DNA from: Mycoplasmopsis sturni DSM 22021
Lineage (GTDB): Bacteria; Bacillota_I; Bacilli_A; Mycoplasmatales; Metamycoplasmataceae
NCBI RefSeq assembly: GCF_000701485.1
Contig: NZ_JNIZ01000003.1
Coordinates: 233,081 to 297,080 of the forward strand
Direction: 5' to 3'
DNA: 64,000 nt
Part shown: positions 21,575 to 31,613 of the stretch, piece after piece
Position numbering within the stretch: position 1 is the stretch's first letter
Layout: every line of letters starts with the position of its first letter
Position numbers and translations under genes: made by a program
Notes under the pieces: model-generated
Database searches by the model: none
Seen by the model: only the letters and a program-made list of their open reading frames with translations
What the model was told of the DNA's origin: nothing

Positions 21575-21606
21575 AACCATTATCCGAAAGGATAATGGTT
21601 TTTTGT
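21575..21606 (+). terminator. Strong terminator of the cysteine-rich peptide gene
   Basis: Perfect 11-bp stem AACCATTATCC / GGATAATGGTT closed by a GAAA tetraloop, followed by a T-run. Confidence 0.88.
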
Positions 21607-21706
21607 TTTTGCTTTCTATTAAATGAATTAAATCTTGCTTAATTTGAATTAAACAAATTTGAAAAGGTTCATATACCATAAAATAAATATTTAAAAATAC
21701 AATTTT

Positions 21707-21717
21707 TATAATATAAT
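21707..21717 (+). promoter_or_regulatory. rpmG promoter, two overlapping -10 boxes
   Basis: TATAAT at 21707-21712 and again at 21712-21717, about 75 nt before rpmG; AAGGAG at 21778-21783. Confidence 0.5.
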
Positions 21718-21788
21718 AACAAAGCAAAGATATTATTAGGTTTTTTAACTTAAAAAATATAACAAACTTGATTTAATAAGGAGTACTT

Positions 21789-21941
21789 ATGGCTAGAGAA
21801 GGTTATACATTAGCATGTACAGAATGCAAAATGGAAAACTATATTTCAAAGAAAAATAAAAAAACTCACCCTGAAAAAGTTGAGTTAGCAAAATACTGTG
21901 CAAAATGCGTAAAGCACACCAACCACAAAGAAAAGAAATAA
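21789..21941 (+). CDS. rpmG: Ribosomal protein L33 (zinc-ribbon form)
   Basis: 50-residue large-subunit protein. Two CxxC pairs, CTEC (10-13) and CAKC (38-41), mark the zinc-binding (C+) type. The family block [15 protein letters not shown] is complete. Good AAGGAG site. Its leader shares the AAAAAATATAAnAAACTT element with the leader of the cysteine-rich peptide gene 370 nt upstream. In other bacteria zinc and non-zinc L33 forms are exchanged under zinc limitation; no second form is in this window. Confidence 0.95.
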   Translation: MAREGYTLACTECKMENYISKKNKKTHPEKVELAKYCAKCVKHTNHKEKK

Positions 21942-21949
21942 TATCTTTT

Positions 21950-21985
21950 AAGTATTACCTATTTTTGGGTAATACTTATTTTAAT
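21950..21985 (+). terminator. Terminator or attenuator between rpmG and pepP
   Basis: 10-bp stem AAGTATTACC (21950-21959) with GGTAATACTT (21968-21977); the T-rich tail is short, so partial read-through to pepP is possible. No separate pepP promoter is obvious. Confidence 0.65.
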
Positions 21986-22005
21986 TTAGTTATAAAGGAG
22001 CAATT

Positions 22006-23055
22006 ATGGATCGTAAAAGATTAGATCTATTATTCAAAAATACCAAAGTAGATGCATTAATTTCAGAAGCGCCTCAAACTCGTTTGTGATATGCTAATGT
22101 ACAAACTAGTGATGGTCTTATTGTTATTGAAAAAGACAAGGCTACCCTTTTTGTTGATGGAAGATACATTGAATATGCTAAAGCTAAAGCCAAAAATGTT
22201 GAAATCATTTTAATGCAAGGTGATGCTGTTCAACAATGATTTAATAAACGTAAATTAAATAAAATCGCACTTGAAAAGAATTATCTAGTTAAAGATTGAG
22301 AAAATCGTATTCTTAAATTAACTAACTTAAGCTCAAATGATGTAACTTGAATTGATGGACAAGAATTAAGAATTGTCAAATCACCAGAAGAAGTGCAAAA
22401 AATGCAAGAAGTTATTAATATTTCACTTAAAGCTTATGATGAATTCATTCAATGAGTAAAACCTGGTATTACCGAAAAAGAAGCAGCAGCTAAACTTAAC
22501 TATTTACTTAAAATGCATGGTGCTGACAAAGAAGGTTTTGACGAAATTATTGCCTCAGCAGCTAATTCAGCTGAACCTCACCACCACCCAACTGATAAAG
22601 TTATCGAAGATAATTCTCTTCTAAAAGTTGATTTTGGTGCTTTGTATCAAGGTTATACAGCAGATATTACTAGAACTAGTGTTATTGGTGATAGAAGCAA
22701 AGTTAATCCTGAACTTTTAAAGATTTTACAAATAGTAGAAGAAGCAGCTAAAAAAGGAAGAGATTTTGTTAAACCAGGAATTAAAGCTTCAGAAGTTGAC
22801 AAAGTTTGTCGTGATTACATTATTGAAAAAGGTTACGGTGACAAATTTGTGCATGGAACTGGGCACGGACTTGGAATTGATGTGCATGAATTGCCATATG
22901 TATCATCAAGAGGTGACTTTGTTCTTGAACCAGGAATGATCATTACTGTTGAACCAGGAATTTACATTGAAGGATTAGGTGGCGCAAGAATTGAGGATGA
23001 TGTTCTTGTAACTGAAGAAGGAAGAATTATATTGTCTCGTCCTGAGGAAAATTAA
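22006..23055 (+). CDS. pepP: Xaa-Pro aminopeptidase, M24 family
   Basis: Metallopeptidase removing N-terminal residues before proline. 349 residues, the short bacterial form. The N-terminal creatinase-like domain is followed by the pita-bread domain with the five metal ligands: Asp in VDFGALYQGYTADITRT (both Asp), His in HGTGHGLGIDVHE, Glu in TVEPGIY and Glu in ARIEDDVLVT. AAAGGAG precedes the ATG. UGA Trp codons occur in the N-terminal half. The gene symbol follows common mycoplasma annotation. Confidence 0.92.
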
Positions 23056-23083
23056 AAAAATACCAAATTTTTGGTATTTTTTA
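23055..23083 (+). terminator. Terminator of pepP
   Basis: Stem of 13 bp around AATACCAAA / TTTGGTATT with a very short loop, then T-rich sequence. Confidence 0.75.
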
Positions 23084-23114
23084 ATAAAAATAATTGAAAA
23101 AAAGCATAAAAAAA

Positions 23115-23191
23115 TGGCGATCACGACAGGATTCGAACCTGTGACAACAAGCTTAGAAGGCTTGTGCTCTATCCAGCTGAGCTACGCGACC
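23115..23191 (-). tRNA. tRNA-Arg (anticodon TCT)
   Basis: 77-nt cloverleaf on the minus strand with encoded CCA. Acceptor GGTCGCG/CGTGATC (two G-U pairs), D arm GCTC/GAGC, anticodon stem CAAGC/GCTTG with loop CTTCTAA (TCT, reads AGA), T arm ACAGG-TTCGAAT-CCTGT. Confidence 0.96.
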
Positions 23192-23262
23192 ACATTCATA
23201 ACTAATTTTACATGATTTTTCAAAAAATGCAAAAAAATTTTTGGAATTTCGAAGCTTTTTAT

Positions 23263-23306
23263 AACAAAAAACCAATACTAAAGAATAATAGTATTGGTTT
23301 TTTGTT
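23263..23306. terminator. Bidirectional terminator before the hydrolase gene
   Basis: Perfect 18-bp inverted repeat (23263-23280 with 23289-23306) around CCAATACTA / TAGTATTGG, A-run on one side and T-run on the other. Contains the stop codon of the minus-strand hydrolase. Confidence 0.85.
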
Positions 23307-24120
23307 ACTTAATTTCGCTTACCATTCTTTGAAGTTCTTCAAAGACAATTTCTTTTGATTCGAAAATAAATGCGTGTCCTTTTTGCGGAATGATATTAGC
23401 CTTTATATTATATTTTTGCGATACTTTTTCAATTCCTAAAGGAGAAACGTAGTTATCGTTTTGTCCGCTTAAAATATTTACATTAGAAGCGTTTTGATAT
23501 AGTTTAGCAATTGTATTTTGTAAAAACGATTTATTAGTGATTTGTTCATTGACCATTCTTTTAAATCTTTTTTGATAATATTTAAAAGAACTGGCTCTTT
23601 TTTGACAAAATCAATTAGCTACTGATTTTGTTTTTTCGGTAATTTCTGAGAATAAATTTATATACGATTGTATACATTCTTCAATATTATTTGGTAATAA
23701 TCAAAAATTTAAGTTTCTAGCGTTATCTTGATCATTTAAAAATTCATTAATTGGAGCAATTAACAAAGTTTTTTTGATTTTAGAATTTTCATTAACAGAT
23801 AAGGCTGAATATGCACCAAGAGAATGGGAAACAACAATAATATTTTTCTCTTCAGTTAAAACTTGTTTAAGAAAATCGTTTGTAGTTTGTTTATATTGTT
23901 CAAGCATAATATCATCTTTGCTAGAACTAGAGCCGCAACCAGGAAAATCAAAGCCGGCAAATCTAAAATTCCGGTTTTGTGAATCAATTTGATAAATATG
24001 TGCAAAAGTTTTATATGTATCACTAAAACCATGCAAAAATAAAACCAAAGGTTTATTTTTATCTTCAGATTCATAGTAATATGCAATTTCAAAATTATTT
24101 GAATCAATAAAGTGTGACAT
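23305..24120 (-). CDS. Alpha/beta hydrolase
   Basis: 271-residue cytoplasmic hydrolase. LFLHGFSDTY supplies the oxyanion hole, VVSHSLGAY is the nucleophile elbow (Ser), GQNDNYV has the probable catalytic Asp and KGHAF the catalytic His. The cap region contains several Trp encoded by UGA. The ATG overlaps the lplA stop (TAATG), so both are translated together. The substrate is unknown; the tight link to lplA suggests an ester or amide connected with lipoate or acyl metabolism, which is inference. Confidence 0.85.
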
Positions 24121-25115
24121 TAGCTAGGGAAAAATAAACTAAGAATTTCTTCTTTGGAAATTCCACCAAAATACATATCTAAATCAATTTGCTCTAAAAC
24201 CTTTGCTACTGATTCTCTGGTAAAACTTAACCCTTTAAAAAGTTGGTAAATATTAGAATCATTAAGTTCTTTTTTAGCAAGAAAATCACCTTCAAAATAA
24301 ACTTCAGTAAATTTATCTTTTTCAACATTGGCTTTAATTTTTAAAATTCCATTAGGAAATTTAGCAGCATTTTCAAATGAGAATTTAGGATTTTTACCAT
24401 AAATTCATTCATCTGTTTTACGAAATGCTATTAAATTATCTAAATTTTTTTCAATTTTGTATCTTTCAACGGGAATTTCTTCAATTTGTCCATGATCATT
24501 TTGCACAAAATATTCTACTAATTTATTGATAAATTCATTAGTTGACAAACTATAATTTAATTCTTTTGCTATGTTAGTAACTCTTTGTCTTGCTGATTGA
24601 ATACCTTTTGATTCGATTTTAAGTTTAGATGGATTTAATGCATTTGATAACTTTGTTAAATCAACATCAAAAAGTAATGTACCATGAGAAACAATTCGGT
24701 TACCTTTAATATATTGTGCATTTCCACTAATTTTAGCACCATTACATAAAAGGTCATTTCTTCCCTTAAATTCGGCTTTTAATCCTAGCGAATTTAAATA
24801 GTCAATAATAGGTGCTAAAAATCTTTCGTAACCACCTTTGTGATCATAATCAGTAATAAAAGAAAAATTAATGTTACCTAAATCATGATAAACAGCTCCT
24901 CCACCACTTAAACGGCGAGCTAATTCAATTTTGTTTTCTTCAACATAATCACGTTTAATTTCTTCGTGAGCATTTTGATTTCTTCCAATAATTACGGCAT
25001 TATCGTGTTGATAAAGATATAAAATATCTCCTTTAATTTGTTCATCTTGAGCCATTAATTCTTCGATGCTCAAGTTATAATAAGGACTTGTTTTATGGCT
25101 GATAAAAATTTTCAT
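24120..25115 (-). CDS. lplA: Lipoate-protein ligase A
   Basis: Attaches scavenged lipoate to the E2 subunit of pyruvate dehydrogenase through lipoyl-AMP. 331 residues, including the C-terminal accessory domain. Motifs: ARRLSGGGAVYHDLGNINFSF (about 68-88, lipoate binding) and NGAKISGNAQY with the catalytic Lys. The frame passes one UGA at 24402-24404 as Trp. TATACT lies 7 nt before the ATG with no ribosome binding site, so the mRNA is probably leaderless. Operon with the hydrolase. Confidence 0.93.
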
Positions 25116-25121
25116 ATAAAA

Positions 25122-25127
25122 AGTATA
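25122..25127 (-). promoter_or_regulatory. lplA -10 box, leaderless transcript likely
   Basis: TATACT on the minus strand, six nucleotides upstream of the lplA ATG. Confidence 0.45.
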
Positions 25128-25158
25128 TCTTTTTTATAAAAATTTAGTTTAATAAAAT

Positions 25159-25185
25159 TTAGCAAACAATATTTCTTTTTGCTAA
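25159..25185 (+). promoter_or_regulatory. CIRCE-like operator of dnaJ
   Basis: TTAGCAAAC - 9 nt - TTTTGCTAA, total 27 nt, exactly the size and outer half-sites of the HrcA operator CIRCE (TTAGCACTC-N9-GAGTGCTAA); the inner three bases of each arm deviate from the consensus but the two arms still complement each other over 9 nt (25158-25166 with 25178-25186). It lies directly upstream of, and overlaps, the dnaJ promoter region. Confidence 0.6.
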
Positions 25186-25208
25186 AATGTGTTAAAATTA
25201 ATATAATT

Positions 25209-26312
25209 ATGGCAAATAAAAGAGATTATTATGAAGTTTTAGGTGTTTCTAAAACAGCAACCGAAAAAGAAATTAAAAGTGCATACAGAAAAATGGCGAT
25301 GAAATATCACCCCGATCGCTATAAAGAAAAAGATGCTGAAGCAAAAATGCAAGAAATTAATGAAGCATATGAAGTGCTTTCTGATTCACAAAAACGTCAA
25401 ATGTACGATCAATATGGTCATGAAGGAGCAAATGCACAAAATCAAGGATTTTCAGGATTCAGTGGTTTTGGAGGCTTTGAAGATATTTTTGGTGATATTT
25501 TTGGCGGTTTTACTGGACGCAGAAATAATTCTGATAGAACAACAAAAGGAGAAGATAAACAAGTTTATTTAGATATTAGTTTTATTGAATCTTATAATGG
25601 ATTAGTTCTTCATAAAAAATTCCCTAAATATGAAAATTGTTTATTCTGTAATGGAACTGGTGCAGATAGTAATGGAGGAACTGAAACTTGTTCAACATGT
25701 CATGGTTCTGGACATATTAGTAGAACAATTAATACAATTTTTGGCCAACAAATTTCTAATACAATTTGCTCAACATGTCATGGTTCTGGAAAAGTTATTA
25801 TTAAGAAATGTTCAAATTGTAAAGGGGATGGACATAATAAAGTTGAAAAAGAAATTAAAATTAATGTTCCAGCAGGAATTCAAGATGGTGCTATGTTAAG
25901 AACGGTTGGTTATGGATATCCAGGTACAAATGGGGGCCCTGCAGGTGATTTATATTTTGTAATTAGAATCAAGCCACATCGTTTTTTTAGAAGAATTGGT
26001 AATGATTTATTTTTAGATTTACCAATTTCATTTATTGATATAATGCTTGAAAAAGTAATTGAAGTTCCAACCCCAAATAGTAATCAAAAAATTAAACTTA
26101 AAAAGAGTTATCAAAACGGCCAAATAATAAAAATTTCAGGTCTTGGTTTCCCTTATGGAAAAGGAACTCATAGAGGGGATTTAAAGATTAATTTACAAAT
26201 TATTATTCCTGATTTATCTAATAAAGATAAAAAAGAACTACTTAATCTTTTAACAACATTAGAAGATAAAACTAATAAAGATTTTGTCAATTTAGTCAAT
26301 AAAACAAAATAA
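25209..26312 (+). CDS. dnaJ: Chaperone protein DnaJ
   Basis: Hsp40 co-chaperone of DnaK, 367 residues. J domain 1-70 with the HPD motif (YHPDRY), Gly/Phe-rich region about 75-115, and the zinc-finger region with four CxxCxGxG repeats (CLFCNGTG, CSTCHGSG twice, CSNCKGDG), then the C-terminal substrate-binding domains. The start MANKRDYYEVLG at 25209 is chosen; an upstream Met at 25179 lies within the operator region. No Shine-Dalgarno sequence, so a leaderless or near-leaderless mRNA from a TAAAAT box is likely. Heat-shock control through the CIRCE-like element is probable. Confidence 0.96.
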   Translation: MANKRDYYEVLGVSKTATEKEIKSAYRKMAMKYHPDRYKEKDAEAKMQEINEAYEVLSDSQKRQMYDQYGHEGANAQNQGFSGFSGFGGFEDIFGDIFGGFTGRRNNSDRTTKGEDKQVYLDISFIESYNGLVLHKKFPKYENCLFCNGTGADSNGGTETCSTCHGSGHISRTINTIFGQQISNTICSTCHGSGKVIIKKCSNCKGDGHNKVEKEIKINVPAGIQDGAMLRTVGYGYPGTNGGPAGDLYFVIRIKPHRFFRRIGNDLFLDLPISFIDIMLEKVIEVPTPNSNQKIKLKKSYQNGQIIKISGLGFPYGKGTHRGDLKINLQIIIPDLSNKDKKELLNLLTTLEDKTNKDFVNLVNKTK

Positions 26313-26356
26313 AATAAAGTTCTGTTTTATCAACTAATAATTTTTTAATAAAAAAT

Positions 26357-26391
26357 AAAAACACTTAGGAGTTTTATCCCTAAGTGTTTTT
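26357..26391. terminator. Bidirectional terminator between dnaJ and the P-loop gene
   Basis: 13-bp stem AAAAACACTTAGG (26357-26369) with CCTAAGTGTTTTT (26379-26391). Confidence 0.82.
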
Positions 26392-26965
26392 ATAATTTGG
26401 CTTCTATTTCTTTAATTTTGGCAAGCAAATTATTCAGATTATCATTATTATTGACTATGTGTGTAGCAACATCCTTTACTAAATGAGCATTGTGTTTTTG
26501 TTTAAAGTTTTCTTTTTGTTCAAATGTTTTTTGCATTTCTTCAAAAGATATTTGTTGATTTTTCTTTATTTTATTAAATTCACGAGCAATTCTTTTTTCT
26601 TTATCGGCTTCTAAGTAAAGACAAAAAGTTTTAGGGTGTAATTTTTGAATTTGTATAAATAAATCACTTCTATATAAAGATTCTAAAACAATATTTTTAC
26701 TTTTTGAAAGCGCATAAATAATTTTTAAGAAATTAGAGTAAGTGTCTTTTTGAGAATGTAAGTAAATAAGCAGATCATTAAATTCTTCTTTAGATGTTTT
26801 TTCGCTTATTGGAAAACCAAGATTTTCTAGTAGAACTTTTTCAATTTGGATAATTTTTATCCTTTTGTAGTTTAATTCCTTCTCTAAAAACATTCCAACA
26901 GTGGATTTGCCTGACTCGCTCATTCCTGCTAAAAAAATAATTTTTATATCATTAAGATTCTTCAT
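26390..26965 (-). CDS. P-loop nucleoside/nucleotide kinase-like protein
   Basis: 191-residue soluble protein. Walker A is GMSESGKST (about 14-22); the central LESLYRSDLFIQ stretch corresponds to the Walker B-like strand and substrate region of small kinases, and LEADKEKRIAREFNK is a typical lid Arg-containing helix. This layout is that of the AAA_18/dephospho-CoA kinase-like small kinases. Because the organism carries PanT, CoaX, CoaBC and CoaD, a CoaE role is conceivable, but the CoaE GGIGSGKS signature is not matched, so no function is assigned. Convergent with dnaJ. Confidence 0.6.
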   Translation of the reverse strand: MKNLNDIKIIFLAGMSESGKSTVGMFLEKELNYKRIKIIQIEKVLLENLGFPISEKTSKEEFNDLLIYLHSQKDTYSNFLKIIYALSKSKNIVLESLYRSDLFIQIQKLHPKTFCLYLEADKEKRIAREFNKIKKNQQISFEEMQKTFEQKENFKQKHNAHLVKDVATHIVNNNDNLNNLLAKIKEIEAKL

Positions 26966-27396
26966 GTGCTTTATTATTGTCTTTCTTTTTTAAAGAATAT
27001 CTAATATGGTTATTCATTTAAGCATTTTATTTTCTTAAATTGACCATAAATTTAATGTCTTGATATTATTAATAAATTTGTAGGTTGATAAATCAAAAAT
27101 CCTAAGAATTCATTTTTATTAATTTATGGTCAAGATTCTATATAAACTAAAAGAGGGTTTAAAATAATTTTTGAAATGGTTTCCTAAAATTTAGCTAATA
27201 AATTTGATTGTTTGGAATTATTTATTGTATTATATTGAAATTTTAATATAATTAAATATTAAAGTTTTATAGATTTGATTTTATTATCAATGGGTTTTTA
27301 TTGCTTAAATAGAGTATAAAACGTTAGGAAATGAATCTTTATTTATATTCTAGTTATTTTTAAATAAAAGCTTATTTTTAATAAAAAAGGAAATTC
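26966..27396. other. 431-bp intergenic region with an inverted repeat; no gene seen
   Basis: A+T-rich gap. The only structure I see is a perfect 13-nt inverted repeat: TTGACCATAAATT (27040-27052) and AATTTATGGTCAA (27121-27133), arms 68 nt apart. TTGACC also forms a good promoter with TATTAT (27064-27069, 18-nt spacer). TATAAT occurs at 27247-27252. Open frames here are under 15 codons and lack ribosome binding sites. No tmRNA, SRP or RNase P RNA signature was found. Confidence 0.5.
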
Positions 27397-28966
27397 ATGA
27401 AGTTTTTATGAAATAAGCAAACTGCTTTTAATTTAAAAAGCAAAAAGTACTTAGTACTATATTCAATTTTAATTTTTCTTTCAGCAATTTTATTATATCT
27501 TCCCACTCTATTTTTGAACAAAACTGAAGTTTCTGAAAATTCTTTTTTGTTAATATTGATGTTTTTTATAGGTTATTTAGCGGCAAAAACATTAATTAGC
27601 TTCTTTTCAATGTTTGTAGGTGAATTTACAAAAAATAAAATAGAAAGAGAATTAAGAGAAACATTGTTTAATAAGTTTCTAGCACAAAATATAGAAGATA
27701 TTAGAGGTAAGGATTTTAATCACATTTCAATTGAAGTAACTAAAATTAGTAGTTATTTTTCTTCTTCTCTTGTAAATGTTGTTCAAAGCGTTGTTTTTTG
27801 TTTATCGGCCTTTTCTTATGCATATATCTATATGGGTTTGCAAAATATTTGATTATTTGTCTTTTCGTTTTCTGTAACAATTATTTGAGTTGCCTTTTCA
27901 TTTATTATGAAGCCAATATTTATGAGGAATCAGAAAAATTTACTAGAAAACGAATCGCGTTTTCAATCCACAATTTCAAAATATATAAAAAATATTGAAG
28001 TAGCAAGCAAATTAGGAAAAGAATTATTTATATTTGAAAACGTTAATAAGGAGAATAAAAAATTTTATAACTTAAGTAGAAAAGTTTCTTATTGAAAAGC
28101 TATAAACCATATGTCTACATCAATATTATTTTCTGTTAGTCAAATAGGTTTAATCTTGTTGAGTTACATTATAATTAGTCAATCAAATAGCTTAGATTTT
28201 TCTAACTTTCCTTCAATTATATATATTTCCGGATTACTATCTGTACCGATGGTAAGAATAGAAAAGCTTTTTACCGATAAAATTGAACTTTCTGCATCAT
28301 ATAACAAAATTCTTAGCTATTTTGATGCTTTTTCTGTTAAACAAATAAATAAAAGAAGTATTTCTCATATAGATACAATTAAAATCTCAAATTTTCAATT
28401 TAATAATTTTGGTCTAAATTTGAAAATTGATTCTTTTAATATAGAAAAAGGTGATTTGGTCAAAATTGCTGGTAAATCAGGAACTGGGAAAAGCACTTTT
28501 ATCAAGCTATTATTAAGCGATTCTAAAAAATATATTGGCAATATTTATGTCAACAAAAAATACCCAATAAATGAGGTGAATATTAATATTTCTTATATTA
28601 GTCAAAACTTTTCTCTCTTTCCGTTAAGTTTGTTGAAAAACATAACTTTATCAAATAGTATAGATCAGCAAACGATAAAAAAAGTTGAGCAAATATTGCT
28701 TCAAGTTGGACTTGGAGATAAAATCAAAAATATTAATGATAATATTGATAATTATTCAAACGGAGAATTAAAAAGAGTCGAAATTGCAAGAGCTATATAT
28801 TTTGATTCTCCTATAATAATTTTTGATGAGGCTTTTACTGGAATTGATAATGAAAACAAAGATAGCAAAAATTATAAAAGAGCAATTTTCTGAAAAAATA
28901 TTCTTTTTTATAACACATGATGAAAATTTAAAAATTTATAATAAAGTAATACAATTTAATAAATAA
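27397..28966 (+). pseudogene. ABC exporter half-transporter (membrane domain + ATPase) with a frameshift
   Basis: Fused six-segment membrane domain (about 1-310) and ATPase domain (about 325-522) of the multidrug/peptide exporter type. Walker A GKSGTGKST (359-367), degenerate signature YSNGELKR, Walker B IIIFDEAFTG. After codon 488 (about 28860) the frame runs into WKNILFY and stops at 28941; the +1 frame instead reads KIAKIIKEQFSEKIFFF-THDENLKIYNKV to a stop at 28966, restoring the H-loop His. A single extra base in the A-rich tract 28853-28871 explains this, by mutation, sequencing error, or less likely programmed shifting. AAAAGGAAA precedes the ATG. Cargo unknown. Confidence 0.75.
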
Positions 28967-28987
28967 TTCTAATTTAAAGGAGAAATA

Positions 28988-29725
<738 letters not shown>

Positions 29726-29770
29726 TTCATTGCTCTATTAATTTCATTTAATTTTTATCGATCACGAGAT

Positions 29771-30781
29771 ATGAAAAAAAGAGATATCTTAATTGATTTT
29801 GAATCAATTAATGGAAAAGATTATCAAAACCTTTTATTAGGATTACCTAATACTAAAATTCCATTTGCCTTCACAATTATATGTGAACCACTTAATTCAG
29901 ATATTGTTAAACTTGATAAAATTACCAAAACATTCGTGATTGATTTTAAGAAAATATATAAAAAAACCGAAAAAGATATTTATTTATATGTGAAAAATAA
30001 GATTTTAGAAAACCTAAGTCAATTGGGGATTTCTAGAACAATCAACCCTAAAAAATTACATTTTATTGGGTATAATCCAGAACTTGAAAGAGAGTTCTTA
30101 AGCAAGATGTTCCCTGAAAGCAAAGTTTCAAACTTATTGGGATTAAAAAACATTGAATTAAAGCAAAAAGATGCCTTTGATAAAATTAAATCACCTCATA
30201 AGTATCAAGTGCCTCGTTTATTTGAAAATTATCAAAAACTAACTAAAAAGAATCGATTTGCTAATCTTGATATTGAACAAAAACAAGGATATTTAGCTGA
30301 ATTGCTTGGAGTTGTTTTATTTGCTTTACAAACTCAACAATTTGATGTTATCAAAAAACTAGGCTTAAATATTAATGAGCTCAATAAAAAAATGATTATT
30401 GAGGATCTTTATCAATACAATCGTCATGATGTTCTTTCCTTATGAGTGCTAAAAGAGGAACAAACCCAGTTAATTTCTATTTTAATTGATGAAACTAGAC
30501 AAAGAACTAAAAATGAAATGTTAATAAAAATGAATAAACTTAAAAAAGAATTAAAAAAAGAGTGTCAATGTAATCTTGAAGATGAAAAATCAAAAGCGCT
30601 TGCTCAACAATATGATGAAGCTATTAATCAAATTAAAGAGCAAGAACATTTTTTTCACAAACACAAAAATTTAAAAAATAAATTTCAAGAGCTAATAACT
30701 TTGTTAAATTATCAAAAAAACAAGGAAATACATAGTCACAAAAACTTTAAAAAAACAAGTAATAAAAATACATCACAATAA
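29771..30781 (+). CDS. DEDD-type 3'-5' exonuclease-like protein (DUF2779-like)
   Basis: 336 residues, joined across a UGA (Trp) at 30443-30445. It starts with ILIDFESI, the DxE motif of RNase H-fold exonucleases; HFIGYNPELEREFL is the Exo II-like segment and YNRHDVLSL gives the terminal His-Asp, so a DEDDh-like active site can be drawn. The last ~110 residues are highly charged and probably coiled-coil, with a Lys-rich tail. Mycoplasmas often carry a single-copy protein of this type annotated DUF2779. No ribosome binding site is evident, and it follows tpiA by 45 nt. Nuclease activity is inferred from motifs only. Confidence 0.6.
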
Positions 30782-30797
30782 GTGATGTATTTTTATT
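30761..30797. terminator. Bidirectional terminator between the exonuclease-like and membrane protein genes
   Basis: 16-bp stem centred on TACATCAC (arm 30761-30776) and GTGATGTA (arm 30782-30797), with A- and T-runs. Confidence 0.85.
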
Positions 30798-31593
30798 TTT
30801 TTGAGCCTAGCATAAGTCTAAGAACCAAAACAGCAAGGCTTGCATAATTATTAAACAAAATAATCCCGTTTTTAAAAGCTATTTTAAAGACATCCAATTT
30901 AGATTCTCCCATAAGCAAGTTAGCATCTGCAATTGTATAGTATCAAGAAAATAGCGTTGAAATACTTATCATAATCATAGAAATAACAGTGTAAATAATG
31001 TTTGTGCTTTCGCTTAAACCAAAACCAAAAATCATCACTAGTAAGAAAGCGATATTAATGGTAAATAAAATTAAAAATAAGTATCACATTTTATTTAAAT
31101 CAATTAAATTAAAAGCTACTAAAAAGTATGTAAGGCCCATAATTGCCGAAGGGATTAAAAAAGCTAAGATTATAGATATACTTGATAAATTGTATTCTTC
31201 ATGTGCAAACGCAAGTAAAAAACCCGCTACTCAAGACAAAAATAATATGTTAGAACTTAAAAAAATAACCGAAACACCAAAATTATTTTTGAATCTAACT
31301 AAATTATTAATTATGTTCATAATGATATAAAAGATAAAAAAGAAAGAACCAAGAGAAAGCAAAAATATAGCCATTGTATTATTATAAATATACACAGTTC
31401 TCATTTGTGTTCCATAAAGTTCTACATCTTGTCACATATAAGAGAGACCATGCGCAAAAGATCATGCTAAAAGCACAAAAAGAATAAATGAACCAATAAA
31501 TGTTATTCCTACAGATGCAAAATAAAAATTCCGAGTTTTGCGATTTTCCTGAGCAAAGAAATCTGTATTTTTCCGTTTAAAAAGACTTCACAT
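30793..31593 (-). CDS. Multi-pass membrane protein, possibly Bax inhibitor-1-like (MAG0110-like)
   Basis: 266 residues with about seven hydrophobic segments and a basic N-terminus. The last segment, IILFNNYASLAVLVLRLMLGSKK, has the pattern of the Bax inhibitor-1 (UPF0005) C-terminus, where a NLFLxLLRL helix is followed by basic residues; elsewhere similarity is weak. A mycoplasma protein family named after MAG0110 looks alike, from memory only. Six UGA codons are Trp. Placed last after the Opp-like genes, 20 nt downstream of the lipoprotein stop, so it may belong to that operon. Confidence 0.5.
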
Positions 31594-31613
31594 AATAAGG
31601 TAATTATATCAAT

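Noticed and set aside
26390..26965. Dephospho-CoA kinase (coaE)
   Set aside because: Walker A is GMSESGKST rather than the CoaE GGIGSGKS type and the CoaE substrate motifs were not found; context alone is not enough for a name.
26966..27396. RNase P RNA, SRP RNA or tmRNA in the long gap
   Set aside because: None of the conserved cores (for example GAGGAAAGTCC for rnpB, or the SRP GGAA/AGCAG loops) is present.
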